The position numbers were made by a program, and so were the translations under genes. A stretch of 64,000 nt of DNA from Pseudotabrizicola sp. Lineage in GTDB: Bacteria > Pseudomonadota > Alphaproteobacteria > Rhodobacterales > Rhodobacteraceae. Each line of letters opens with the position of its first letter. Positions within the stretch are counted from its first letter, which is position 1. Shown here piece after piece: positions 33,840-42,899 of this stretch. Where the stretch lies: the NCBI RefSeq assembly GCF_030684215.1, contig NZ_JAUXOV010000055.1:1-64000 (forward strand), read 5' to 3'. Under the pieces are notes generated by a model that was not told the origin of the DNA, ran no database searches, and saw only the letters and a program-made list of their open reading frames with translations.

Positions 33840-35710
33840 CAGACGCCCTGCCTTTGCGCGGCGCGCCCGGCCTCGACTGCTGTGTGCTTGTCACGGACGG
33901 TTTCGCTGTCGGAGACCTGCGCGGTGCCAATCTCCCACCACGCATGGCCTTGGGTTGTCCAGCCGTCGTAAGGATCGACCTGCATCACGATAACGCTGGT
34001 GCGGTCAGCAGCCTTGGCACGCTGGAACGCTTGCGCCAGTTCTGCGGGGTTGGCCACCGTTTCTGCATTGGCCCCCATCGCGCGGGCGTGGGCCTCAAAA
34101 TCCACCGCAAAGGGCGCGGGAACAGTCGAGCAATCTGCGATCAGGTTGTTGAAACTGGGTTGCCCGGTGTTGTTTTGCAGCTTGTTGATGACCGCAAAGC
34201 CGCCATTATCCAACACAAGGATGATCAGTTTTCGTTCAGTGAGTACTGACGAGTAAATGTCCGAATTCATCAAGAGATAGCTGCCATCTCCAACGAAAAC
34301 TATGGTGTCTCGGTGCGACTCATGTTCGAATTGTGCAATTCGTGCGCCCCAGCCACCAGCGATTTCGTAGCCCATGCAGGAAAATCCGAACTCTACATCC
34401 ACAGTGCCGACCCCCAGCGTGCGCCAGTTGGCAGTGACCTCGGCGGGCAGACCGCCAGCCGCTGTCACCACCCGGTCGCGAGGGTGGCACAGGGCGTTCA
34501 CCACACCGATGGCCTGGGCGTAGGAATTGGGGCGGTTGCCATGGGCCACATTCCCCGCGACGTATGCATCCCATGCCTTGCGCTCTGCTTGGGCCTTGGC
34601 CATCCAGTCCGAGGGTGCGCGGTGGGTGCCAAGCGCATCGCCAAGCGCCAGAAGCCCCAGCTTGGCATCTCCCACCACGGTCAGCGATTGGTGCTTGGCC
34701 GCATCGTGCCGCCCGGCGTTCAGGCCGATCAGGCGGGCATCTTGGGCAAAGACCGTCCATGATCCGGTGGTGAAATCTTGCAACCTTGTGCCGACGGCCA
34801 GCACCACATCCGCCGCGCCCGCAATGGCATTGGCGCTGTCCGATCCGGTTACCCCAAGCGGGCCGATGTTCAGCGGATGGTCGGCCAACAGGTTCGCCCG
34901 GCCAGCGATGGTTTCGACAACCGGAATGCCATGATCTTCAGCAAAGGCGGTCAACTCGGCCACCGCACCGGAATATTGCACGCCGCCACCAGCCACGATC
35001 ACCGGGCGCTTGGCGGCACTCAGCAGGGCTACAGCCTCGGCCACTTCGGTTGTGTCGGGTGATTGGCGGCGGATACGGTGAACCCGGGGGGCAAAGAACG
35101 CCTTTGGATAGTCATAGGCCCAACCCTGAACATCCTGCGGCAGGGCAAGGAAGGCCGGGCCGCAATCGGCGGGGTCCAGCATCGTGGCCAGCGCAGCAGG
35201 CAGCGATTGCAGCACCTGCGCCGGGTGGGTGATGCGGTCCCAGAACCGGCTGACGGCCTTGAACGCATCGTTCACGCCGATGGTGGGGTTTCCGAAATGC
35301 TCCAGCTGTTGCAACACCGGATCGGGCAGGCGGGTCAGGAAGGTGTCGCCGCACAGCATCAGCATCGGCAGGCGGTTGGCATGGGCAAGTGCTGCCGCTG
35401 TCAGCAGGTTCGCGGTGCCCGGCCCTGCGCTGGCGGTGCAGAACATGAAGCGGCGGCGCAGGTGGTATTTGGCGTAAGCCGCCGCCGCAAAGCCCATGCT
35501 TTGTTCGTTCTGCCCGCGATACAGTGGCATCTCGGCCTGAACCGGATACAGCGCCTCGCCCAGACAGGGCACGTTGCCATGGCCGAAAATACCGAAACCT
35601 CCGCCGCAGATGCGGACCTCGGCCCCGTCGATCACGATGAATTGGTTCATCAGCCAACGCACGATGGCCTGTGCCACAGTCAGCCTGATGGTATCGTCCG
35701 TATTTGCCAT
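33839..35710 (-). CDS. iolD: 3D-(3,5/4)-trihydroxycyclohexane-1,2-dione acylhydrolase
   Basis: From ATG 35710, preceded by GGGGGAG, the protein has 623 residues. It is a ThDP enzyme: an N-terminal pyrimidine-binding domain (ICGGGFGIFGHGNV, YRGQNEQSMGFAAAAYAK with catalytic Glu), a middle domain, and a C-terminal PP domain with the ThDP motif GDGSYLLMNSDI followed by LDNGGFAVIN. IolD opens the ring of the diketone intermediate to give 5-deoxyglucuronate. It is the first gene of the minus-strand iol operon; its promoter region holds the palindromic operator at 35777-35792. Confidence 0.95.
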   Translation of the reverse strand: MANTDDTIRLTVAQAIVRWLMNQFIVIDGAEVRICGGGFGIFGHGNVPCLGEALYPVQAEMPLYRGQNEQSMGFAAAAYAKYHLRRRFMFCTASAGPGTANLLTAAALAHANRLPMLMLCGDTFLTRLPDPVLQQLEHFGNPTIGVNDAFKAVSRFWDRITHPAQVLQSLPAALATMLDPADCGPAFLALPQDVQGWAYDYPKAFFAPRVHRIRRQSPDTTEVAEAVALLSAAKRPVIVAGGGVQYSGAVAELTAFAEDHGIPVVETIAGRANLLADHPLNIGPLGVTGSDSANAIAGAADVVLAVGTRLQDFTTGSWTVFAQDARLIGLNAGRHDAAKHQSLTVVGDAKLGLLALGDALGTHRAPSDWMAKAQAERKAWDAYVAGNVAHGNRPNSYAQAIGVVNALCHPRDRVVTAAGGLPAEVTANWRTLGVGTVDVEFGFSCMGYEIAGGWGARIAQFEHESHRDTIVFVGDGSYLLMNSDIYSSVLTERKLIILVLDNGGFAVINKLQNNTGQPSFNNLIADCSTVPAPFAVDFEAHARAMGANAETVANPAELAQAFQRAKAADRTSVIVMQVDPYDGWTTQGHAWWEIGTAQVSDSETVRDKHTAVEAGRAAQRQGV

Positions 35711-35776
35711 GGCACTCCCCCGATCGCCGCAGGGCCACAGGGGGCTTGCACGGCTTGCGAAGGGAGGATACATAAT

Positions 35777-35804
35777 TTGCAACCGGTTGCAATACCGGCT
35801 GCAA
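35777..35804. promoter_or_regulatory. LacI-type palindromic operator in divergent iol promoter
   Basis: TTGCAACCGGTTGCAA (35777-35792) is a perfect 16-bp palindrome with the central CG typical of LacI-family sites. A second, overlapping imperfect repeat TTGCA-N8-TGCAA ends at 35804. The site lies 67 bases upstream of iolD and 28 bases upstream of the oxidoreductase start, so it can govern both operons. The likely binder is the LacI regulator at 38971-39960. Confidence 0.75.
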
Positions 35805-35819
35805 GCGGGGAGGCTTTCA

Positions 35820-36935
35820 GTGACGGATATCGGAATCGGGCTGGTCGGCGGCGGCTATATGGGCAAGGCGCATGCGGTGGCCCTGTCAGCGGTTGGTGCG
35901 GTGTTCGATACCGCTTTGCGCCCCCGGCTGGAAGTGATTGCGGCGTCGAGCCCTGAGTCGGCTGAGGTTTACCGCCGTGCTTATGGGTTCAACCGCGCGG
36001 CGGCGGATTGGCGTGAGCTTGTGGCCGACCCCAAGGTGCAGGCCGTGGTCATCGCGTCACCCCAGTCCACGCACCGAGCGATTGCCGAGGCCGCTTTTGC
36101 CGCTGGCAAGCCGGTGTTCTGCGAAAAGCCGTTGGGCGCGTCGCTGGACGATGCCCGCGCAATGGTGGCCGCGGCCGAGGCGTCGGGTCTGCCCAATATG
36201 ATCGGCTTCAACTATGTGCGCACCCCTGCCACGCAATTCGTGCGGCAATTGCTGGCGACAGGCGCGATCGGCGATCTGACGTGGTTCCGGGGTGAGCATA
36301 CCGAGGATTTTCTGGCCGATCCGGCGCTGCCTGCGACCTGGCGCACCACGGGTCGGGCGAATGGCTGCATGGGCGATCTGGCCCCGCATCCGATCAACTG
36401 CCTGCTGGCGCTGATGGGTCCGGTGGCCGAGCTTTCCGCGCGGATCGAGACCGTCCACGCCACCCGTCCCGGCCCGAACGGTCCCTTGTTGGTGGACAAT
36501 GACGATCAGGCGCAACTGATGCTGCGCTTTGCCAGTGGGGTGATGGGGCATCTGTTTGTCAGCCGCGTCGCCACGGGGCGCAAGATGGGCTATGCCTATG
36601 AAATTCATGGCACAAAGGGTGGAGTCCGGTTTGATCAGGAAGATCAGAACGCGGTCTGGCTCTACCGTGCCGAGGGTCCAGAGGCCACGCGCGGCTTTAC
36701 CCGCATTCTGACCGGGCCTGCGCATCCGAACTATGCCGCCTTTTGTCAGGGCCCCGGCCATGGCACCGGCTATCAGGACCAGATCATCATCGAGGCGCGG
36801 GATTTTCTGGAGGCGATTGCCACCAGCACACCCGTCTGGCCCACCTTCCGCGACGGTCTGGCAGTCAGCCAGATTATCGATACCGCCTTCAAATCATCCG
36901 ACGACGGCCGTTGGCACGCCGTCCCGCAAATATGA
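35820..36935 (+). CDS. Gfo/Idh/MocA oxidoreductase, inositol dehydrogenase-like
   Basis: A GTG at 35820 with GGGGAGG seven bases upstream gives 371 residues. The Rossmann start is IGIGLVGGGYMGKAHAVAL, with CEKPLGASLDDA as the EKP catalytic-lysine motif and FNYVRTPATQFV after it. The family includes myo- and scyllo-inositol dehydrogenases. Being the first gene of the plus-strand iol arm, it is a good candidate for the inositol-oxidising step or for an inositol stereoisomer. The exact substrate cannot be read from the sequence. Confidence 0.85.
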   Translation: MTDIGIGLVGGGYMGKAHAVALSAVGAVFDTALRPRLEVIAASSPESAEVYRRAYGFNRAAADWRELVADPKVQAVVIASPQSTHRAIAEAAFAAGKPVFCEKPLGASLDDARAMVAAAEASGLPNMIGFNYVRTPATQFVRQLLATGAIGDLTWFRGEHTEDFLADPALPATWRTTGRANGCMGDLAPHPINCLLALMGPVAELSARIETVHATRPGPNGPLLVDNDDQAQLMLRFASGVMGHLFVSRVATGRKMGYAYEIHGTKGGVRFDQEDQNAVWLYRAEGPEATRGFTRILTGPAHPNYAAFCQGPGHGTGYQDQIIIEARDFLEAIATSTPVWPTFRDGLAVSQIIDTAFKSSDDGRWHAVPQI

Positions 36936-36942
36936 GGATCAA

Positions 36943-37833
36943 ATGACCATCCGCATTGGCAATGCCCCTTGTTCCTGGGGTGTAGAATTTGCAGACGACC
37001 CGCGTAATCCGGACTGGCGACAGGTGCTGTCCGAGTGCGCCGCCGCAGGTTACAAGGGGATCGAACTTGGCCCCATCGGCTTTATGCCCGAAGATCCCGA
37101 GATTCTGGGCGAGGCGCTGGCAACCAATGATCTGACGCTGATCGGCGGCGTGGTGTTTCGCCCGTTTCACGACCCCTCAAAATGGGATGAGGTGATGGAT
37201 GCAGCGCGGCGCACCTGCAAGGCGCTGGTGGCGCATGGGGCGCGGCATCTGGTGCTGATCGATTCCATCTCTGCGCGCCGGGCGCCCACAGCCGGGCGCG
37301 CGGATGCGGCAGTCCAGATGTATCCGTCAGAATGGGCGGCCTTTCGCAACCGCATTTCCACTGTGGCGCGCATGGGGGCCGAGGAATACGGCCTGACCGT
37401 TGGCATCCACGCCCACGCGGCAGGGTTCATCGACTTTGAGCCGGAACTGGAGCGTTTGCTGGCCGAGGTGGATGAAAGCATCCTGAAAATCTGCTTCGAC
37501 ACCGGGCATCATTCCTATGCGGGCTTTGATCCGGTCGCTTTCATGCGCCGCCATATGGGCCGTATTTCCTATATGCATTTCAAGGATATAGACCCCGTGG
37601 TCAAGGCGAGGGCGATTGCGGCCAGTACCGGATTCTATGATGCCTGCGGGCAGGGCATTTTCTGCAACCTTGGCACGGGAGATGTCGATTTTCCGACCGT
37701 GCGCCAGATCCTTCTGGACGCTGGGTTTGACGGGTGGTGCACGGTGGAACAGGATTGTGACCCCACGCTGGATATCAGCCCCGTCAACGACGCGCGCAAG
37801 AACCGCGAATACCTTTCCTCCATCGGATTCTGA
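36943..37833 (+). CDS. TIM-barrel protein, IolE/inosose dehydratase-like
   Basis: From ATG 36943 (preceded by GAGG) the protein has 296 residues of the AP-endonuclease-2/sugar isomerase-epimerase superfamily. Visible blocks are IGNAPCSWGVEF, GYKGIELGPIGFMP, VGIHAHAAGFIDFEPELERL, ICFDTGHHSYAG, YMHFKDIDP and WCTVEQDCDP, whose Glu, Asp, His and Glu are the metal ligands. In an iol locus the expected job is dehydration of inosose to the diketone used by IolD. It is not close to the classical IolE start, so an isomerase or epimerase of the same fold is the alternative. Confidence 0.8.
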   Translation: MTIRIGNAPCSWGVEFADDPRNPDWRQVLSECAAAGYKGIELGPIGFMPEDPEILGEALATNDLTLIGGVVFRPFHDPSKWDEVMDAARRTCKALVAHGARHLVLIDSISARRAPTAGRADAAVQMYPSEWAAFRNRISTVARMGAEEYGLTVGIHAHAAGFIDFEPELERLLAEVDESILKICFDTGHHSYAGFDPVAFMRRHMGRISYMHFKDIDPVVKARAIAASTGFYDACGQGIFCNLGTGDVDFPTVRQILLDAGFDGWCTVEQDCDPTLDISPVNDARKNREYLSSIGF

Positions 37834-37840
37834 GGGCATC

Positions 37841-38974
37841 ATGGCAAAACTGAACTGGGGCATGATCGGCGGCGGCGAGGGTAGTCAGATCGGGCCAGCC
37901 CACCGTCTGGGCGCTTTGGCCGACGGGCATTTCACCCTTGCGGCAGGCGCGCTGGATCACCGCGCTGATGTGGGGCGCGACTACGCGAAAGCATTGGGGG
38001 TTGCTGCCGACCGGGCCTATGGCGACTGGACGGAAATGCTGGCAGGGGAACGGAACCGCCCCGACCGCTGCGATCTGGTAACGGTGGCTACACCCAATTC
38101 CACCCACTTTGAGATTACCAAGGCCTTCCTTGAAGCTGGCTTTAACGTCCTGTGCGAAAAGCCGATGACGGTGACGGTGGAGGAGGGCGAAGAAATCGTC
38201 CGCATCGCCGGGAAGACCGGCAAGATCTGTGCGGTGAACTACTGCTATTCCGCCTATCCGATGGTGCGCCAAGCCCGTGCGATGGTGCGCAATGGTGACA
38301 TTGGCCGGGTGCGGCTGGTGGTCACCAACTTCAGCCACGGGCACCACGGCGACGCCAGCGACGCCGACAACCCGCGTGTGCGCTGGCGCTATGATCCGGC
38401 GATGGCGGGCGTGTCCGGCCAGTTCGCCGATTGCGGCATCCATGCGCTGCACATGGCCAGCTTTATCTGTGACGACGAGGTGGAAAAGCTGTCCGCTGAC
38501 TTTGCCTCGACCATTGCCAGCCGGGTGCTGGAGGATGACGCTATGGTCAACTTCCGCATGACACGCGGCACGGTCGGGCGGCTTTGGACTTCATCCGTTG
38601 CCATCGGGCGGCAGCATGGGTTCGACATTCAGGTCTTTGGCGAAACCGGGGGCTTTCGCTGGGCATCCGAGCAACCGAACCAGCTGATCTATACCCCGGT
38701 GGGCGGGCGCACACAGATCATGGAGAAGGGCGAAGGCGGGCTTTATGACGATGCCAAGCGCCTGTCGCGCGTGGCGATTGCGCACCCCGAAGGCTTTCCG
38801 CTGGCGGTCGCGAATATCTATTGCGACCTTGCCGATGCCATCCGTGGCCAAACGCGCGACGGATTGCCCACTGCGGCCAGTGGTTTGCGGTCGATGGCGG
38901 CGGTGCATACGGCTGTTGCCTCGGCCAAGGCCGGAGGGGCATGGATGGACGCCCGCCCGCCCATGTTCCGCTAG
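37841..38974 (+). CDS. Second Gfo/Idh/MocA oxidoreductase of the iol locus
   Basis: From ATG 37841 the protein has 377 residues. It shows NWGMIGGGEGSQIGPAHR as dinucleotide-binding start, VLCEKPMTVTVEEGEEI as EKP motif, and NYCYSAYPMVRQAR and GQFADCGIHALH towards the active site. It starts 7 bases after the IolE-like gene, so the three plus-strand genes form one operon. It is clearly different from the first oxidoreductase and may act on another inositol isomer or on a keto-inositol. Its stop shares the CTAG tetranucleotide with the convergent LacI gene. Confidence 0.85.
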   Translation: MAKLNWGMIGGGEGSQIGPAHRLGALADGHFTLAAGALDHRADVGRDYAKALGVAADRAYGDWTEMLAGERNRPDRCDLVTVATPNSTHFEITKAFLEAGFNVLCEKPMTVTVEEGEEIVRIAGKTGKICAVNYCYSAYPMVRQARAMVRNGDIGRVRLVVTNFSHGHHGDASDADNPRVRWRYDPAMAGVSGQFADCGIHALHMASFICDDEVEKLSADFASTIASRVLEDDAMVNFRMTRGTVGRLWTSSVAIGRQHGFDIQVFGETGGFRWASEQPNQLIYTPVGGRTQIMEKGEGGLYDDAKRLSRVAIAHPEGFPLAVANIYCDLADAIRGQTRDGLPTAASGLRSMAAVHTAVASAKAGGAWMDARPPMFR

Positions 38975-39960
38975 CGCAGGGTTCCCCGGTCAATCACCCG
39001 GCAGGGGAACAGCCGCACCTCTGGCGGGCGGTCTGGCTCTGCGATGGTTGCCACCACCACCTCGATGGCGGCCTCGATGATCTGGGCCACCGGCTGATGT
39101 ATCGTGGTCAGCGCGATGTTTTGCCAGCGCGACATTTCCATGTCGTTCAGGCCGATCAGCCCGATATCACCGGGCACCGACAGGCCAGCATTCTGTATGG
39201 CGCTGAGCGCGCCAATCGCCAGCAGATCATCGCCGCAGAAATACGCTTCGGCCGGGGGTTCGCCCAACAAGCGCTGCATCTCGGCCCGCCCGGCATCAAA
39301 GGTGTAATCGGTGGCAAAACTTGTGCTGCTAGCAATCCGCGGATGCTCTGCAAGTGCGCCCAGAAACCCGGCCATGCGGTCTTGGGTCGAAGTGGCGCTG
39401 CGCGGCCCGCCCAGAAAGGCCACCCGCCTGTAGCCGCGCCGGATCAGCGCCTGTGCCGCCATGCGTCCGCAGGCCACGTTGTCGATGCCCACCACAGACA
39501 CATCCGGCGCGACCGAAGGACGCCCGAACGTGTGCACAACCGGCAGGCCCGCGCTTTTGAACGATTCAGCAAAGCTTGCTGGCAGGGTGGACGAGGCCAC
39601 AATCACCCCATCCACCGAATACTGCCGCAGCATCCGTACCGATGCCGCTGGGTCTGTCGCGTTGCTCAGGTTGACCAGCAGGGGCCGCAAGCCCCGGTCT
39701 TGCAGCCCGCGCGTAAACAGATCAAACACTTCCAGAATCAAAGGGTTGTGGAAGTTGTTGACGATGAGGCCAATCAGCTTTGTCCGTCCGGTGGTCAGGC
39801 TGGAGGCCAGCGCATTGGGCGCATAGCCCAGATCAAGCGCGGCCTGTTCCACCTTGGCGCGGGTCTTGGGCGACACCGATGCCCCGTCGGTAAAGGTGCG
39901 CGACACCGCAGAGCGCGACACGCCGGCCCGTTCCGCCACGTCTTTCAGGGTCACCACCAT
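38971..39960 (-). CDS. LacI-family transcriptional regulator of the iol locus
   Basis: From ATG 39960 the protein has 329 residues. The helix-turn-helix VTLKDVAERAGVSRSAVSRT lies at residues 3-22, followed by a hinge (YAPNALASSL) and the ligand domain (LIGLIVNNFHNPL, VDGVIVAS, GDIGLIGLNDMEM). It is convergent with the oxidoreductase operon and is the only regulator in the locus. The palindromic site at 35777-35792 has the form such proteins bind. The inducer is probably an inositol or a catabolic intermediate. Confidence 0.88.
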   Translation of the reverse strand: MVVTLKDVAERAGVSRSAVSRTFTDGASVSPKTRAKVEQAALDLGYAPNALASSLTTGRTKLIGLIVNNFHNPLILEVFDLFTRGLQDRGLRPLLVNLSNATDPAASVRMLRQYSVDGVIVASSTLPASFAESFKSAGLPVVHTFGRPSVAPDVSVVGIDNVACGRMAAQALIRRGYRRVAFLGGPRSATSTQDRMAGFLGALAEHPRIASSTSFATDYTFDAGRAEMQRLLGEPPAEAYFCGDDLLAIGALSAIQNAGLSVPGDIGLIGLNDMEMSRWQNIALTTIHQPVAQIIEAAIEVVVATIAEPDRPPEVRLFPCRVIDRGTLR

Positions 39961-40100
39961 TGCGCGCTGTCCATCGTCTGTGCTTTCGCTGACTATACTG
40001 GCAAAGGTGGCAAAGAAAACCTTTGCTGCGCCCCGGTTCAGGTGCAAAGTTCTGCCAGTGCCGCTTGCAATATGGTCAAGGCGCGATCATTCAGGCAGGT

Positions 40101-41135
40101 ATGACCCAGATTTCAGACCAAGACTTGTTTTCCGCGGCTGCCCTTGGGTGGAGTGCTTTCTTTGATGACCAGCTTGGCGCGGAAGAGGCTGGCCTTGACC
40201 GGATGCGCATTGCAACCGTTCACCGCGCCCGACTGACCGCTGTTTCTTCGGCGGGGCCGGTCCGGCTGACTTTGCCACCACAATTGTCTACGGGCGATTT
40301 CGCCGTGGGCGATTGGGTTCTGGCCGAGCCGGGCACGGCGCTTGTGGTGCGCAGGCTTGACCGCAAGACCCTGCTGCAACGCCATACCGAGGGCGCGCGG
40401 TTCCCGCAGTTGATCGCGGCCAATGTCGATACGTTGTTTATCGTGACCTCGTGCAACGATGATCTGAACCCGGCCCGGTTGGAACGCTATCTGGCCTTTG
40501 CGAATGAGGCGGGGGCGACACCCGTGATCGTTCTGACCAAGGCCGATCAGGTTGCCGATCCAGAGCCTTACCGCGAACAGGTGATCGGCTTGCAGCGCGG
40601 GCTGGCGGCGGTGGCGCTGAATGCAAAATCACCCGACGCGGCAGATATGCTTGCGCCATGGTGTGCCGAAGGCCAGACAGTTGCCTTGGTCGGATCATCG
40701 GGGGTGGGCAAGTCATCGCTACTGAACACGCTGGCGGCCAAGGCCCCGGATGAGGCGCAACTGACCGGCAGCATCCGCGAGTCTGATGCCAAGGGTCGTC
40801 ACACCACCACCGCGCGATCGCTGCACCCGATAGTGGGCGGCGGGTGTGTGATCGACACGCCGGGGATGCGCACGCTGCATATCAGCGATACCGCATTTGG
40901 GCTGGACCAGTTGTTTGCCGAAATCATCGAACTCGCCCCCCAGTGCCGATTTCGCGATTGCACCCACGCACACGAGCCGGGATGCGCGGTTCAGGCGGCA
41001 GTTGCCAAGGGCGCGCTGGACCCGGAACGGCTGGTGCGCTGGCGCAAATTGCTGGAGGAGAACCGGGCTAACACTCCGGTTCAGACCGGGCCGCGCGGCA
41101 ATAAAACGACCAAGACCCCCGGCAAACGCTGGTAG
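40101..41135 (+). CDS. rsgA: Small ribosomal subunit biogenesis GTPase RsgA
   Basis: The 344-residue GTPase has the circularly permuted order of G motifs: TKAD (G4) near residue 156, then GSSGVGKSSLLN (G1), then DTPGM (G3). An N-terminal OB domain (about 35-100) and the C-terminal zinc knuckle CRFRDCTHAHEPGC (about 288-301) complete the RsgA layout. It assists late maturation of the 30S subunit. I use ATG 40101 because the earlier in-frame codons overlap the LacI promoter side without a ribosome site. Confidence 0.94.
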   Translation: MTQISDQDLFSAAALGWSAFFDDQLGAEEAGLDRMRIATVHRARLTAVSSAGPVRLTLPPQLSTGDFAVGDWVLAEPGTALVVRRLDRKTLLQRHTEGARFPQLIAANVDTLFIVTSCNDDLNPARLERYLAFANEAGATPVIVLTKADQVADPEPYREQVIGLQRGLAAVALNAKSPDAADMLAPWCAEGQTVALVGSSGVGKSSLLNTLAAKAPDEAQLTGSIRESDAKGRHTTTARSLHPIVGGGCVIDTPGMRTLHISDTAFGLDQLFAEIIELAPQCRFRDCTHAHEPGCAVQAAVAKGALDPERLVRWRKLLEENRANTPVQTGPRGNKTTKTPGKRW

Positions 41136-41237
41136 GGCGCGGGTTATCGTTTTGGCGTGACATTGCTTTGGCCGTCACGCAACTGCCTGCAACCGTCTGA
41201 TGATTTGCCCTGTCGTCTGATGCGGGGCGTTCCAGCA

Positions 41238-42410
41238 CTATTGCGCGGGCAAATGATGCAGGTTGCGGCGCGATTGTCTTGAAACGCCACCTAATGTTCG
41301 GGCGATTTCCTCGATGATACGATCAACATTGCGTGCCGAGATATCTACCGAAAACGGCAGACCCAAGACCCGCGCTGCAACGTCGGTCGACGTATCCAGA
41401 TTGGCGCGCCGACAGCCCGCATAGGCCGGATGACTCTGTAGCCCGTGACCATACCAGCGCCGGGATTCGATGTTTTGTGCCGCAAGCGCTTCGCCAACAC
41501 GTTCGGCTTCAGCTGCATCCTGGGCGATGAACAGGGCATAGGGCACTGCTGCATCAGAGTTCACCTCTATGCGGTCACCAATAAGGTAGAAGTCGGCCAG
41601 CATGGTATAGATCGACGCTGTCATCATGAATGCAGCCCGTTTTTGTGGCCATGTTTCCAGATCGGCAAGGCCGACGGCGGCATGATATTCGCTGAGCTTG
41701 CCGTTGATCCCCGGAATGACGCTGATGCGCTCCCCGACAAAGCCGAAATTCACTGCTGCAACAGCCCGCTGGATCAAGGCCTGATCGCCACAGATCATCA
41801 ACCCGCCTTCGGCAGTGCTGAGTGTCTTGGTGGCATGCAGGCTGATTGCAACCGGCAGGCCCGACGCAATGACCTCGGCAGCCGAAAACGTGTCAAAGCT
41901 GGCGGCTGCGTCGATCACCACCGGCACCCCGGTGCGCTGCGCAAAGGCGCGCCAGCCAGCAAGGTCGATCTGCCGCCCGTAGGGGGCCACAAGGATAACA
42001 GCGCCAACCTGCGCAAAATCCGGTAGCGCCTCGACAGCGACCGGGTCCAGCGCCCAGCTTTGCGCATCGACATCGACCAGATAGGGCGCATAGCCGCAAG
42101 CCTGTGCCGCGCTTGCCGTGGCAACAAAGGTATAGGCCGGGCAAACGCACAATGGGCGATCTGCCTTGGCCCGTCCCGCAGCAGCCACAAGCAAACCGAT
42201 CAGCGCCGCCGTCCCCGATCCGGCAATCCCGATCCGGCCCGGATCAATTGCAAAATGTCCCGCCAATGCCTTTTGCAGCATTTCGTGCAGGTTCCCCCCG
42301 TTTGAGTAAAACCGGGTGGTGTCTATATTGCGGAGAAAGGGCGAAAGCTGGTCAGATGTCGGCAGCATCGGGCGGCTGACGTGGATGGATTGGGCTTGCG
42401 CGCTTTCCAT
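41238..42410 (-). CDS. DegT/DnrJ/EryC1/StrS-family PLP aminotransferase, orphan
   Basis: The protein has about 390 residues from ATG 42410; ATGs at 42434 and 42572 are also in frame and the start is uncertain. Family marks are YSNGGNLHEMLQKAL near the start, GSGTAALIGLLVAA, PAYTFVATASAA, VVIDAAASFD and SLHATKTLSTAEGG, whose Lys binds PLP. Such enzymes transaminate keto-sugars on nucleotide carriers, or related substrates. No sugar-nucleotide, glycosyltransferase or polysaccharide gene is nearby, so the substrate is open. Almost 500 bases without a gene precede it, with a palindrome at 42671-42687. Confidence 0.85.
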   Translation of the reverse strand: MESAQAQSIHVSRPMLPTSDQLSPFLRNIDTTRFYSNGGNLHEMLQKALAGHFAIDPGRIGIAGSGTAALIGLLVAAAGRAKADRPLCVCPAYTFVATASAAQACGYAPYLVDVDAQSWALDPVAVEALPDFAQVGAVILVAPYGRQIDLAGWRAFAQRTGVPVVIDAAASFDTFSAAEVIASGLPVAISLHATKTLSTAEGGLMICGDQALIQRAVAAVNFGFVGERISVIPGINGKLSEYHAAVGLADLETWPQKRAAFMMTASIYTMLADFYLIGDRIEVNSDAAVPYALFIAQDAAEAERVGEALAAQNIESRRWYGHGLQSHPAYAGCRRANLDTSTDVAARVLGLPFSVDISARNVDRIIEEIARTLGGVSRQSRRNLHHLPAQ

Positions 42411-42899
42411 CGTCGATCCACGCCCTGTGGTCATGGCGTGTCCGGCACTGGTTGGTAGTTTGGGTGTATACCACTGCTCGGCTGGGGCCTGATCAGATGT
42501 ATGGATGTGCGGTCTTCTAGCCAAAGTTGTTAACCAGCTATTAATAATTTTCCGATATCCCACTGGTATCACGGCGATAGCGCGGCGTATCCGGTGTTTT
42601 GGGCAAAACGGGCTCAGACTTGGTAAACCGAGACTAAAGTTATGCGTATCACTGCGAACTTTTAGGCAATCTGAGTTAATTACTCAGACCGGCCGCAATC
42701 CCCAGTTGCGGGCGCTGCAAGGCAGCACAGCTTCTGCGCGCGCTCGCAGTGTTTCACAAGGTTCTGTCGTTAAAACAGGCTGGAAATGCGTCTCAGTGAT
42801 TCGCTGAAAAACCTTGCTCATAAGGCGATTTGCTTTTTGTAGCTTGGGGTTTGCTGAGCGGGCCTTGCGTGTGGTCTGGGCATGTTGCGGTCACGCGCG
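42411..42899. other. Gene-free stretch upstream of the DegT gene
   Basis: This 489-base region has no convincing reading frame on either strand. It is more AT-rich than its surroundings around 42520-42690. It holds the 17-bp palindrome CTGAGT-TAATT-ACTCAG (42671-42687), a likely regulator site. No tRNA, terminator or repeat pair was found. It probably contains the DegT promoter and debris from the decayed chromate transporter region. Confidence 0.5.
42671..42687. promoter_or_regulatory. Perfect CTGAGT...ACTCAG palindrome
   Basis: The arms CTGAGT and ACTCAG are exact reverse complements around TAATT. The site lies about 260 bases upstream of the DegT start and downstream of the chrA remnant. 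It is similar to the imperfect palindrome in the dps promoter (18551-18567). The binding protein is unknown. Confidence 0.45.

Noticed and set aside
42505-42807. A 100-codon plus-strand frame upstream of the DegT gene
   Set aside because: It has no ribosome site, no recognisable domain and atypical composition, and it overlaps the likely promoter region.
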